Source: Trichosporon coremiiforme (taxonomy: Eukaryota; Basidiomycota; Tremellomycetes; Trichosporonales; Trichosporonaceae). Taken from it: a stretch of DNA of 64,000 bases. Shown one piece after another: positions 45,764 to 56,720 of the stretch. The notes below the pieces were generated by a model. The model saw only the letters and a list, made by a program, of their open reading frames with translations, had not been told where the DNA came from and ran no database searches. The stretch's first letter is position 1. Every line of letters begins with the position of its first letter. The translations under genes were made by a program, and so were the position numbers. The stretch lies in assembly GCA_039545355.1 (NCBI GenBank), contig BCJJ01000004.1:558001-622000 (forward strand), written 5' to 3'.

Positions 45764-48700
45764 TGCTGGCAATGGGAGGGGGCCACTGGGTGTCTATGAG
45801 GACTGGGGCGGGGAATGGGCGGATCGCGTCGAAAGGGACGTGTACGCGAACTGCCGCGCGCGCGAGTGGTGACTGATGCGTCGGATTAGATCACGGTCGC
45901 GATGTGGCCCTTGGGTCACGAATGATGAGGGGAGGGGGTCATTCAGTTGCGCGAGTCAATGTCGGGTTAAGAGGCGTGGACAGCGAGAGGATGAAGGCGG
46001 CGACTGTTGGTGTTGAAAGGAGGTACCGGAGAGAGAGGAATCAAGATGCCGTGATTGATACACGGTATAAGAGCAGGGCAGTCCGGCGCTTCCGGTGCTG
46101 TGTAGTCGCGTGCACGGGTGCGGTGTCGAGTGTGTTTAGAGTGGACAGAAGGAGGAACGGGGAGCTAAGGCGGCGGCGAGTGAGTGAGTCGAGGTGCGCC
46201 TAGGCGTCGCGGAGAGCACTCAAAGTGAAGGGGGCGGTGGCGATATAGGGTTCGGCTCAGGCCGGATTGAGGTTACCGATCGCGCGTTGATTGGGATTGA
46301 TACGACGGGTTCGTATGCACTTGGCGGCCCTGGTATGGCAGATTCGCTAGCGAAACGAGGAGTGCTTGGTGCTGCGCGATGCAAGAGATCGTATGCAGCA
46401 GGCCGGCCGACGTGGTTGATGGGGTGCGTGGTGTGTGGTGACGCGCGTGGTGGATGGGTGGGTGGGTGGGTGAGTGGGAGTGGAGGGGCGACTCGGGTCG
46501 TTCAGTGGAGGTGGACTGATAACGGGGCGGGGCGGGGAAGGGGGTGATGGTGTGACCGTGTGGGTACTACTGCGCGGCGATCACGATGATGAGACGTCCT
46601 GCGTCGTGCGCCCCTTAGTTGAAGGAAGAGTCTGATGCACGGCGAGTGTGGGCCGTTGAGGGGTGAAGGGGATGAGAGAGACAACAAGAACGGGAGACTG
46701 ACGAGCAAGGCAGGGGTGAGGTGAGGTATCGGGTAGCGAGGAAGGTGGGTGGTAAGGTGCGGTGCGCTACGGTGGGGTGGAGGATAATGATGATATGGGT
46801 GATCGGTATGCACAAGCAGGGGCAGATATGATGCACGATGATGGGGTCGTCACGCCTTACGCCTGAGCCTTCCTCCCTCGAGCCTAAGCCTGGGAGCTCT
46901 GGACCCTGTGATTAGACACTCTGTATCCCGGTGCTAGTCTCTCTCGCAGTTCCATAGCCGTCCCGTCCGCCATTGTTAATGCCCCAACTGACTCGATTCT
47001 GACTCCATGACCTCAACAGATAAACACCCGTCCGTCTATCCGTCTGTCGCCTCCACTGTCCCGTTCCCCCCTTCCCCCGTTGGCCACTTGACCCTCCCAC
47101 TCTCGCGCCATAACCTACAACCTGTGCGTAGATACGGGTGACCGTGCTCTGTCAACGCGTTTTGCGCCCTGCAATGTGCCCGCCGTGCCCCCCGCTACCA
47201 CTCACAGTGTGCTGCGCCTGCGGACGAAATCGTGCAAACACCGACTGATCGTCGTCACTAGGGCACGCCGCGGAAGCGCCGAGTAGCGGTAGCGGCTCTC
47301 CGGCACATCGTGTCAGCTCGTGTCATCTCGTGTCAGCGTCACGGTACGTTGTTCGTGCGCCCATGCCCCTGCATGTCAGATCTAGATGCACATCTGGTGC
47401 GCAGCACATCTCCACGTCTATGCATGAGTCGGTCTTACTTAACCTCGAGTGACGTCTTGCATGCAGGAGCATAGTAGGAGCAGACCAGACACGGGGCGGG
47501 CACACGGGGATCGGGAGGGGGCTGGTCTCTGAGCTCTACGGCTTCAGCGCTCCTGGGGTTTGCAGAGTGTGCGTGGCAGGTGGTGCGTGGTGCATCGATC
47601 TCCCGGCCCACCGAGAACAGACCCATTGCAGGATCATGCAGGAGCGAGGTGCCGTGGCTAGTTGTGGCTCAATTCTGTGTTGCTCGGCGGGCGCAGGCGT
47701 GCAGGCGGTGCGGGGCGGGCGGGCTCACTTCTGCCCGCTGGCTCGTCTGAATTGCGTCTACTCAGTCTTGCATACGTGCTTAGCTTTCGACTCCACATTG
47801 ACTCATACGCATGCAATGCATCAGGCAATCCTGCGATGAATGCAAGGCGCGCGTACGCTTGCTCCATCATCTTTCCTCGACGGCACCTAATGTTTATCGG
47901 CCGAGAGCACATCGGAGGGAAGCGAGGGATCGAACGAAGCGATATGCGATCGCACTGTCCGGTGTGGGTTCTGGACCACCACCATCCCCGCCCAGCTCGA
48001 AGTGCATCCGCGATGAGGTGATGCAGTCGCGTGCTAGTGTCCCCATGCGGCCAGGCAACCAAGCCGCCGCGATCCCTTCCGCTGCCTTTGCAACCAGGCT
48101 GCAGTTCTCACACCTTCGGCCACAATCAACTCCTCGCTTCACTGTGCGGTTTACCCTGTCCGAGGCGACGGTTCACAACCCTCAGCACCTGTTCCCATTC
48201 TCAGCTCGCCGCATGCGCCGCAGCTCGCAAAGTACTGGCAACCCTTAGTCGGGTTCCGAATCTGTCCAGGGAGATCGCCAGCGGCGGTATGAGGCGGCGA
48301 GACGTTGCGGTGGAGTCATGGGGCCACAGTGCGCCTCATCCCCTGCCGCCGGCCTGAGCAGCGTGCCATCCTCAGTGTAGGTCTCGGTGGACCAACGCCA
48401 AGCGAGTTGGCTGCAAGTGGGGCTGCGGAATCCCATGGCCAGGCCGAGATCCCCAACGGTGCGGCGGCATGCAGACAAACAGAATCACGCATCATGCATG
48501 AGCGCATGAGCATGCCAGCATAATGAGCGCATGATGCCATGATGGAGACGCAACGAAGGCAGATCGGCTAGCGTGCTATCAGTCGGCCCAGCCGGTCCAG
48601 GTCGGCCACCATCGCGCCCCGTCTCGCCACTGATCGAGCCAGAGTCACCAGACCAAGCGCACCAGCACAAGCTATGACGTATTGATCTCGTAATGGCAAC

Positions 48701-50134
48701 AACAACAACAGATTACATCGATCAGTCAGCTGCTCTATCTTCGTAACCAGTCAGCAGATGACCACCATTGCTGAATGCAGAGAGCAGGTGAATTGCTCGA
48801 TCCTGGAAGAAGCAGGCTGAACAGTTGCCGAGGAGAGTATGCGGACAGCACGTGCTCGAGTGCCTGTGTAGAAGAGGCACGTAGTCACTGCGAGGGCGAG
48901 AGCTCTGCGAGGCCAGTCACCGTCATTCTGATCAGGTTGCCGTCGAGCCGCGCACTCCGCTGCACTTGGTGCATTCCATGGGGCTCGCTCCAACCGTGCT
49001 CGCTCCGAGAGAGACTATGCGTTCGAGATTCCAGAGCGACGATTGCGCTCCAACCAACCACTTGAGAGCTAAGCGCATGTTTCGCGGATGAAAGGCTGGT
49101 AAATGCAACCCCGGGCCTGCCAGATTCCCCGGAGCGGCTGGCCCTGTCCTGCCCTTTGTTTCCCTGCGCACCCTAAACTGACTGCTGCTGTAAGACGAGC
49201 GTAAGGTTCGAGGCGCTCCTTCTCGCGTGGCAGCGGAATTGACCTACTGACAGCCTATCTCTGTTCTGCTCGTCAGATTTGGCCAGGACTGCCTCCAGGA
49301 TGCTACCGATTTGAGTGAAGGGAGGATGAGTTTCGCAGCGGATGGCGGCGTGAACACAGCCGCCAACGATTAATCTGGACCGACCCCTCCTCCCGCAGAC
49401 CATGCGATGCAGAATGTAGACACCTGTGCCGAGAGTTTACAGTAAAAATCAAGGAACCAGGTCCCCTCCCTCCCCTTGCTGGGAGCATTAGCGCGGCAGT
49501 GTCCAGGCCAAGGTTTATGCATCAACATACGCATCCTCGTTCTTTGGAGCTTGCGTGTTCTGGTGACTACGGCGGCCCATGATAAGGTCTGGCCCACTGA
49601 GAGCAACGCAGTATAGCGCAGCGCCGCATCCAAGCTAAAAACGCACCCATGCTTGGAAAGCCACAGCCACCGCCCAGTGCACAGTCCATGCAGTCGAGCA
49701 ACTCGTCACTGTAACGGAGGTTGTTCGTGGGAGCAAGGTCAACCGCAAAACATGAAAAATCAGGCACCGAGTCCCTCACCCAAGTGCCCAAGCGCACGCG
49801 CCTGGCCAATTGTTGTTGTCTCTCCATTCTGCGCCAGAACAAAGCCGCAATAACCTCGTCCCGCGCACCCCGCTGCCCGCTACCCCTCTCACCCTCTCAT
49901 CCTCCCACACACCCTTTCATCCTCGACCCCGCCTCCCCCGGCGCACCCCGGCACACCCCGGCGCACGGTAGTTCCTGTTCCTATCAGCGCCGTCAGCGCA
50001 AGGCCGCCGCCCACACCTGTAAGAGGGCAGACGCAGTGTTTCACCTTGCCCAGCCGACCGCCTGCCGACATCCAAGCCGACCAGCCAACAGCAGCCCAAC
50101 GCCAGAGTCGCACGCCAGCCAGCAGCCAGCCAGC
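45764..50134. other. Long gene-free region between divergent genes
   Basis: About 4.4 kb with no frame I can support. It contains a GGGTGGGT-type G-rich tract near 46450-46480 and a three-copy 10-bp repeat at 47308-47337. The last 300 bp before 50135 is C- and CCAGC-rich. Many frames exist only because the DNA is GC-rich, and none shows motifs or consistent splice partners. No tRNA, rRNA or transposon is recognised. Confidence 0.5.
47308..47337. repeat. 10-bp tandem repeat, three copies
   Basis: Three consecutive units of TCGTGTCA(G/T)C inside the gene-free region upstream of ATG1. The middle unit differs at one base. Confidence 0.75.
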
Positions 50135-51721
50135 ATGACGATGCAGAGATCGCATAACCGCTCGACGAGTGTGTCGTCGCTCGCCTCTATCGCAAGCTTC
50201 AAGACTGCACACTCAGCGTCTCCACCGAGAGATCACATCGATCTCCGCGACGACCCATCTGTCGACCCAGCCGACAACCCTAGCCTCGACCACACGGCAG
50301 AGGACGAGATGCTCCTCACCCCCGTGTCCTCCAGCGGCTCTGGCCCGCCGTCACCACCCCAGCCACAGTCGCAGGCGGCGCTCGTTGCAGCGATGCAGAC
50401 CCCGCTGCCGCCGACGCCGCCGCCGAGACGCCGCACCCTGTTGCTCGGGAAGGGCCATCCTCGGCGGAATCCGTCGATGCAGGAGTCCAACCCACCATCG
50501 TCGCTTCCGAGCCACACCGAGACCCCGCAGACCGAGACCGAGAGCGCCGGTCGTTCCCAAGCTATCAGTGAGAACGGGCCCGCCTCGCCCCGCTCGCTCG
50601 CGTCCCGGCTCTCCCTCGCAAGCCTGGGAGAACAGCAGCAGTCGCCGACGTCGTATGAGTCTCACGCCTCCCGTCCTTCCCACCAGCCGTCTCAGCCTCA
50701 CTCCGCTGCGGCTCCGGAACCAGCGCAGCGAGAACTGCCGACGAACTCTTCGACGACGGAGGAGAAACACGGGGCGCATGAAGGACGAGCGCAGGCGAGA
50801 GAGCAGGCGCGCATGTCGCGCCCTCCCCGCAGTCAGGCCCGCAAGGTCAGCAAGACGATGCAGCTTGCGCGAGACGAGCCATCGACCGCCCCCCTCCGCC
50901 CCGGCAGCTCGGCTAGCGTCGCAAGCGCCGCGAGCAGCGTGAACGGGCGGACCTCGCCAACCTCGCCCATCGGCCGACCGCCGCAATACTCTGACTCGGC
51001 CCAGTCGCACGCCGTCCCGCAGACACCGCCGACACATACCCGATCCTCGAGCAGCGCGCGGAGCGACTACCCCTCGTTCGAGGAGCAGGACGATGCCTGG
51101 GCAGCCCATGTCAAGGCGCAGCTGTTGCGGCTCTTCCCGGACCTTGGCGCGACGCTGCCAGATCGCTCGGTACCTACTTCCGGGATACGGGACGAGCTGA
51201 GTGCGTTGCGGAGCGAGATCGGAGCCCTGCGCGGCGTCGTCGGCCAGTTACGCGACGAGCGTGCGGGCAGAACAGGCGGCACGCCCCCTCTAGCGACGAA
51301 GTCGCAACGGGCCCACAGCGTCCCCGTCCCGGACCAAAAGCGCGAGGCAGGGCCAGCCAAATCCTGTTCCCTCGCGATCGACACGACCCTCGCCAACGCC
51401 AACGCAGGCTCAGACGCAGACGACAGCGTCTATTCTGAAGAAGAAGTCGAGCCGATCCCGCGCCGCCGCGCGGCCATGCCCCCCCGCGAGCGGTTGAGCA
51501 TGTACTACCCCGCGCACCAGGAGCCGGAGATGAACTCGGCTGGCCTGACCATCTTCGCGACCGACTCGGACGCGCGCATCACCCTCCCGCCATCCGCGAT
51601 CAGTCTCATGCTCGACGTCGTGCGCACAGTGGACATGAAGACGAACGGCGTTAGGAGCGACGCAGATATCTTCTCTGAGGAGAACTTGGCCAACCTCGCC
51701 ATCTCGCAGGTCATGAACTGA
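50135..51721 (+). CDS. Ser/Pro-rich protein of unknown function with a short C-terminal coiled segment
   Basis: Single 528-aa frame. I start at the first in-frame ATG (50135), since the frame stays open 414 bp upstream without an ATG. Residues 1-310 are Ser/Pro/Thr/Gln-rich and disordered (SVSSLASIASFKTAHSASPP and many SPxS sites). A conserved-looking block follows, DAWAAHVKAQLLRLFPDLG (about 325), then a predicted coiled coil (IRDELSALRSEIGALRGVVG, about 351-372). The C-terminus is MYYPAHQEPEMNSAGLTIFA and an acidic end. Fungal regulatory or scaffold proteins often look like this, but I recognise no family. It ends 128 bp from the convergent ALDH gene. Confidence 0.7.
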   Translation: MTMQRSHNRSTSVSSLASIASFKTAHSASPPRDHIDLRDDPSVDPADNPSLDHTAEDEMLLTPVSSSGSGPPSPPQPQSQAALVAAMQTPLPPTPPPRRRTLLLGKGHPRRNPSMQESNPPSSLPSHTETPQTETESAGRSQAISENGPASPRSLASRLSLASLGEQQQSPTSYESHASRPSHQPSQPHSAAAPEPAQRELPTNSSTTEEKHGAHEGRAQAREQARMSRPPRSQARKVSKTMQLARDEPSTAPLRPGSSASVASAASSVNGRTSPTSPIGRPPQYSDSAQSHAVPQTPPTHTRSSSSARSDYPSFEEQDDAWAAHVKAQLLRLFPDLGATLPDRSVPTSGIRDELSALRSEIGALRGVVGQLRDERAGRTGGTPPLATKSQRAHSVPVPDQKREAGPAKSCSLAIDTTLANANAGSDADDSVYSEEEVEPIPRRRAAMPPRERLSMYYPAHQEPEMNSAGLTIFATDSDARITLPPSAISLMLDVVRTVDMKTNGVRSDADIFSEENLANLAISQVMN

Positions 51722-51849
51722 GAGGGCTCTGGGCTTACACTGCCTCTGTCGCGCTTATGGACTGTCGCACGCATCTTCTGTTTGTAACCATCTGTACACT
51801 AGCTACACTACACATTTTTTCCAAATGTATAATGCCTGCATTCTGCCCG

Positions 51850-53856
51850 CTATCCGTTACGGACCAGCTCAAAGATACCCTTCACCTTGCCCCCGATGCC
51901 GCCGAAACCCAGTCCCACGAGGCCGTGCAGGAATCCCCACGCCTTGTTCTCGTTCTTGATGGGATAGTCGAGAGCGGGCGGAATCGACGTGCGCACCTTG
52001 AACACCGTGTCCTGAATCAGTGCCTTGGGGTTGCAGAGCGAGCGCAGGCCCTCCGGCCCAGCGAAACGCGAGTGGCCCGACGCCTTGACGCCACCGAAAG
52101 GCATAGACTGGTTGAGGTAGAAGACGCCGAAGCTGTCGTCAGCTGGGTCCGGGACTGCCAGTAACTGAAGACTCACTCGTTAATGGAAACCATGCCGCAT
52201 TCCAAGCCACGGGCGACCTTGACGCACTCAGAGCGCTTGCCGCCATACACGCCTGCGCCGAGGCCGAAACGCTGCTTCTTCAGCCAGGCTACGGCCTGCT
52301 CGACGCTGTCGTAGGGTACCACAGTCATGACGGGCGCAAAGAGCTCCTCGGTCGCGAGCGGCATGTCCATGCTCACGTCCGAGATGAGGGTGGGCGTGAA
52401 GTACGCGCCCTCGGAGCGGTCAGGGAGGACGGCCCGCTCGCCGCCGCAGTGCAGCGTCGCGCCCTGCTTGACTGCATCACCGATGAGAGATTCGAGACGA
52501 CGGATCGGGGCGTGCGAGATCAGAGAGCCCACATCCTTGCCCAGCCTCAGAGCGCGCACGCGGGGAAGGAGGAGGTCGATAAACTCCTGCTGTCGCGAGC
52601 GGGGGACCTGGTCGTCAGCTTGACCAACCTATTCGAAACTCACCATGAAGAGCTCGATGCCGATGCAGTTCTGGCCGGCGGACTGGAACGCGCCCCGCAT
52701 CCATATGCTCTGGAAGAACTTCATGTCTGCGTCGGGCATGATGAAGGCGGGATCCTTGCCGCCGAGCTCGATACAGGTCGGGGTCAGGTTCTGCGCGGCA
52801 GCCTTGGCGACGAGCTTGCCGACGGGCTCGCTGCCGATGAAGGTGATGTGACGGACGTCGGGGTTGGTTGTGATGCACTTCTCGGCGAGTCCGGGGAGAC
52901 AGATCGCAAGCTGGACAAGCTCGGGGTCGAGACCCGTCGCGGACAGACAGGCGCGCACGGCACCGATGAACCAGCGCGAGCTCCAGGCCACCTGCTCTGA
53001 GCCCTTGACTACGATGGCGTTACCGCTGAAGATGGCGGCGAGGATGGGGCCGAGAGCGTTGTGGAAAGAGTAGTTCCAGCTGACGAGGGCGGCGACGAGT
53101 CCGAGGGGTTCGTAGACAACCTCACTATTCTTGTGTGCCAGAAGCAGGGTACGTTTCCGCTTCGACGGGGCCAAAGTCGCCTCGCCGTCGGAGATGAGCC
53201 AGTCGATCTTGGCCAGCGTCGTCAGGATCTCGCCGAAGACGGCGTCGACCCGAGTCTTGCCCGTGTCTCTCACCGCGACGGCGACAATGTCACTCATGTG
53301 TGCCATAATCCAGGCCTTCAGCGACGTCAAGAATCGACGCCGCTGAGCAAACGAGCTCGCGGCCAGCGAGGGCTGAGCCGCCCACGCCTTCTGCAGACGG
53401 GCAAGGATCTCGTCTTCGGTCTCCAGGCGAATGGTCTCAATGTGCGAGCCAGTCGACGGGTCGTAGCATGTCAAGTACTGCGCTTTCTTGTCTGCGCCGG
53501 AGGGGAGGAGCGAGGCATCGCGCTCGTGCGCGAACAGGTCCGGGTTCTGAATGACTTTACCCTTCCACTCGGGTGAAGCCTCCTGAAATGTAAGTTAACG
53601 CAAGGCGGTTTGAACTTACAGGAGGAACAGGCCAGTTGAGCTTCACGGCGGTGCGGCTAGTCCACCAGTTCCTGAGCCAGGCGAGGAAGACTGGCAGCTT
53701 CGCAATGAGGACAATCACGACCACGGCAATCTTCCACGGCGGCATTGTCGTGATCTGCTCCCAGATGGCGGCCGGGTGCAGCTGCCGTTGGATGCAGTCG
53801 AGACGCTGCATAATGCCGCAGTCCTTGCCCAAGATCAAGGACAGGGGGCAGGACAT
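51850..53856 (-). CDS. Membrane-anchored aldehyde dehydrogenase (MSC7-like)
   Basis: Four exons (53856-53620, 53582-52644, 52607-52177, 52132-51850) give 629 aa; introns are 36-44 nt. An N-terminal membrane anchor (KIAVVVIVLIAKLPVFLAWL, about 42-61) precedes the ALDH fold, as in yeast Msc7. The catalytic Glu is in ELGGKDPAF (Glu351) and the catalytic Cys in AGQNCIG (Cys385). The cofactor turn reads TFIGSEPVGK and the C-terminal core FGVFYLNQSMPFGGVKASG. The enzyme oxidises aldehydes with NAD(P)+. The preferred substrate is not evident, though an ER or outer-membrane location would suit fatty aldehydes (inference). After the ALDH core there is a 60-residue tail including AWGFLHGLVGLGFGGIGGK. 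Confidence 0.93.
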
Positions 53857-54119
53857 CGTGCTTGCTCGCTTGCCGGTGTTGTGTCAATTACGGAAGGAGA
53901 CGAGGTAGACCGAAATGTTCGCGAGGAAGGCACCTCCACCGGCTCCTGACATCTTACGACGCGTAGCGGGCTGGCCTGACCGGATCATCCTCGGCGAATC
54001 ACCATAGGACACGGACCACCCGGCGTTCTGCGAGTCCAACCGCTCACGCCTCACCTTGCACCTGTATGGCGTGCTTATGGGTATGCATGTAAGACCTCAC
54101 AAACTGGCGTCTCCTACGT
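53857..54119. other. Intergenic, ALDH promoter side
   Basis: About 260 bp between the ALDH start and the 3' end of the thioredoxin-like gene. Nothing distinctive seen. Confidence 0.5.
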
Positions 54120-54800
54120 CTACTGCCCAGCGACGAAGTCCTTGAACTTGCTGGAGTCGAGTATCTCGTTCTCGACGAGGCGGCCGGTCTCGGTGCCCTG
54201 CGTTGTCAGATGAGAACGAACCAACCTTATCACCTGCACTTACGTCCGAGTAGCGAATGATGGTGGGGACGGAGTTGACATTGAAGTCGACGCGAGCGCC
54301 GTTGTTCTTGTCGCGCCACCTGTGAGTCAGCTGAAAGCCATCGGGGAAGAGCTCACTGATCACGAGCGCCAACCCAGTAGATGGCAGCCTCTGAGGGGTT
54401 AGCCGGGGCAAACTCTTGAAAGCCCTCTTCCAATCGGTTCTTCGACTATGAAGACCCAGTCTCTGCGCGATCTACGTACTCGGCTTGTCCTCGCCATCGA
54501 AGGCGTTCTTCACAACGTCCTCAACATCGCGGCAGTCCTGACGTCAGCTTGCAGACCAGTTCTATGCAGCTGTTACACGCACCGGGCACCACATCTGGCC
54601 GTTCTCAACATTGCTGTAGAAGACGAGGAAGGTGTTGGCCGGGGCGGACGTGCTGTTCAGCGCGTTCACGGCACGAGGGGTGCTGACGTCAGTTCAAGCT
54701 CGGATGTATGATATCGAGGTGGAGGAGTATATGCTTTCCACGAAAGCTAACCAGAACATCATGAGATTGATGACACGCACTTGGCTTCGAGGAGGGGCAT
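54120..54800 (-). CDS. TXNDC17/TRP14-like thioredoxin-fold protein
   Basis: Six short exons (54800-54781, 54682-54583, 54537-54480, 54390-54357, 54319-54244, 54197-54120) sum to 366 nt and 121 aa, the family length. The active site WCPDC (Trp38-Cys42) forms exactly across a splice junction. It is preceded by NTFLVFYSNVENGQM and followed by DVEDVVKNAFDG. IYWVGARDQWRDKNN matches the V-G-x-R-x2-W-x2-x-N block, and VNSVPTIIRY contains the cis-Pro. The C-terminus is LDSSKFKDFVAGQ. TXNDC17-like proteins reduce disulphides and cystine in the cytosol using thioredoxin reductase. Each intron has a GT donor and a CTGAC or CTAAC branch. The gene is head-to-head with FRG1, 309 bp between ATGs. Confidence 0.9.
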
Positions 54801-55109
54801 GACGGCGACGAGGTGAGGAAGATGAGTAACATTACGAGCCCATCGGCAAGGTCACCCGAGTCACCGACCGGAGTTGACCGCAATGAGAAGTGCGGACAGA
54901 TACTGAAGTCCGCTCGTGCCGCACATCCATGTCGCCGTCATGACGAAATGTTTGGCTGCGCCGCTCACAATCTCAACTTCATCCTCCTCCAGGCAGCAGT
55001 ATCGACCACTCGTCGAAACCCTCTTCTCAATTATTGACGTATCACCAGGCTTCCGAAAGCTTTCTGAAAGCGGCCTCCGCACAGCACAGATACGCGACCC
55101 TTCTGCGTC

Positions 55110-56220
55110 ATGTCCGGTGTTGGCCGCCTCAAGTTCAAGGGAGAGAAGTCGAAGAAGAAGAAGCGCTCTCACCGCGAGAAGCGCGATGACGGGGACGAGC
55201 TTGATGCTCTGGCTAGGGAGGATCCTAGGGGTGAGTTTTCGGAGACGGCCCAGCTCTTCATGTCGTCGAGAGCTGACGTCCAGGATGGATGTTCCCTGCC
55301 AAGAGCGACGAGGTGACCGGCCCAACCCTGGTGCTGCTTCCGACCGAGCCTCCGAGCTGTCTCGCTGTGAGTAAGAGTTACTTAGAGTCTCTTTACTCAA
55401 GCTACTTCTGGGTTCGTCTTCAGCTAACACGCAGTGGGACACAACAAGGGAGCGGGTGTGCGCGGCGCCACTGGATCTGCCTGAAGCGCCGGAAGGCTTC
55501 AACGAGCTCTCCCCGGCCGAGATCCTCAGTTTCGTCGAGCCGTCGGATGTCAACCACGTCTGGGTGGTCTCACGACTGGCAGGCAGCAACGGCGTGTCGC
55601 TACGAAGCGCGGCGGGTGGTTTCCTGTCAGCGTTACCGAGCGGAAAGCTCGATGTATCTGCGAGTCGCGGACCGCTCGAGTCCTTCATCACCGAGGTCAT
55701 CCCCTCGGACTCGGCATTCCCCGGCTTCGCGCTCAAGTCTGAGCAGAGCGGCAAGTTCCTTCTCGCGGACAAGCCGGACAAGGAGACGGTGCTCGCGAAG
55801 AAGACGGAGATCCGGTGCGACGCCGACGAGCCGCAGGCCGGCATCCGTGCTAAGTGCCAACGCGAGTTTGTGCTCAAGGCGCGGGTGCAGCAGCTCGACG
55901 GCAAGGACAGCAGCAAGCGGAGACTGCTCGAGCGTGATGGCCCAGAGGAAGGAAGTGTTGAGGACGAGCTGAGACGAAAGTACGTTACCGCCTTTCCCAG
56001 TTGTTCATCGAATGCGCCGTCGTACTGACATCCCAGCTCCGAGTACCAGGCGTGGGGAGGCGGTGTGCACAAGGTGTCTGACAGGGACCGGCGCGAGCTG
56101 AAGCGTGCAAAGAAGGATGGCCGTGTCGCCGAGGCCATGCTCGACCGCCGGTCGAAGATGAAGAGGTGAGCTTGGCAGGCGATTCATGTGAGCTGACCAC
56201 GCAGCGATAAGTATTGTTAG
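55110..56220 (+). CDS. FRG1: FRG1 family protein (fascin-like beta-trefoil)
   Basis: Five exons (55110-55230, 55284-55366, 55435-55979, 56037-56165, 56205-56220) give 297 aa. FRG1 is an actin- and RNA-associated nuclear protein linked to pre-mRNA splicing and RNA biogenesis. The start MSGVGRLKFKGEKSKKKK is a lysine-rich localisation segment. Trefoil-like strands are seen as SNGVSLRSAAGGFLSALPSG, SFITEVIPS and ALKSEQSGKFLLAD. The C-terminus RAKKDGRVAEAMLDRRSK then MKSDKYC matches FRG1 (K-x-AR-x-DG, LLDRRAKLKADRYC). The last intron (39 nt) removes a TGA that would otherwise end the protein at MKR, and the last exon codes for only SDKYC. Confidence is high because the C-terminal signature appears only after splicing. 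Confidence 0.9.
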
Positions 56221-56720
56221 AACGTATCTGCTCGGTGTCACCCTGATCCGGACCGAACAATGGGTCCGTTGGTATGACGGGCTTGCGCGGCTGGGCTGAC
56301 GAAGCGAGCCGATGCTTGCGTTGCTTGGGGCCGGATGCTCGCCGCGGACCGTTTGAACTAGTAAACCTGAGATGCATGTATTTGTACTTTTCTGTGTTCA
56401 TGGGCCGGATGGTGCGCGATGGTGCCGGTATTAGCGTGCATGGTGCGTGACAATTGCAGATTATGCGATGATGGTGACCGATCGAGCTCACGTGCGGTGG
56501 CCGAAGTGGTGGGTGTGAGTGTGCATGGGAGGCGGTCAGGAGGCGGCAGGCGGCAAACGCTGGTGCACGAACGCCTACAGTGAGCTTAGAGCCGCCACCC
56601 ATGTACCGACGACTCGACGTCAATGTGAGCCTCCGCAAACTCGCTTCCACTTTCCACACGACCACACTACCGACCACCCTCACTACGTCGCAACCCCCTG
56701 CGGCATAGACCTTCCGACCG

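Noticed and set aside
45904..46547. Overlapping plus-strand frames upstream of ATG1
   Set aside because: Gly/Arg/Val-rich composition, no motif; likely GC-driven open frames in promoter DNA.
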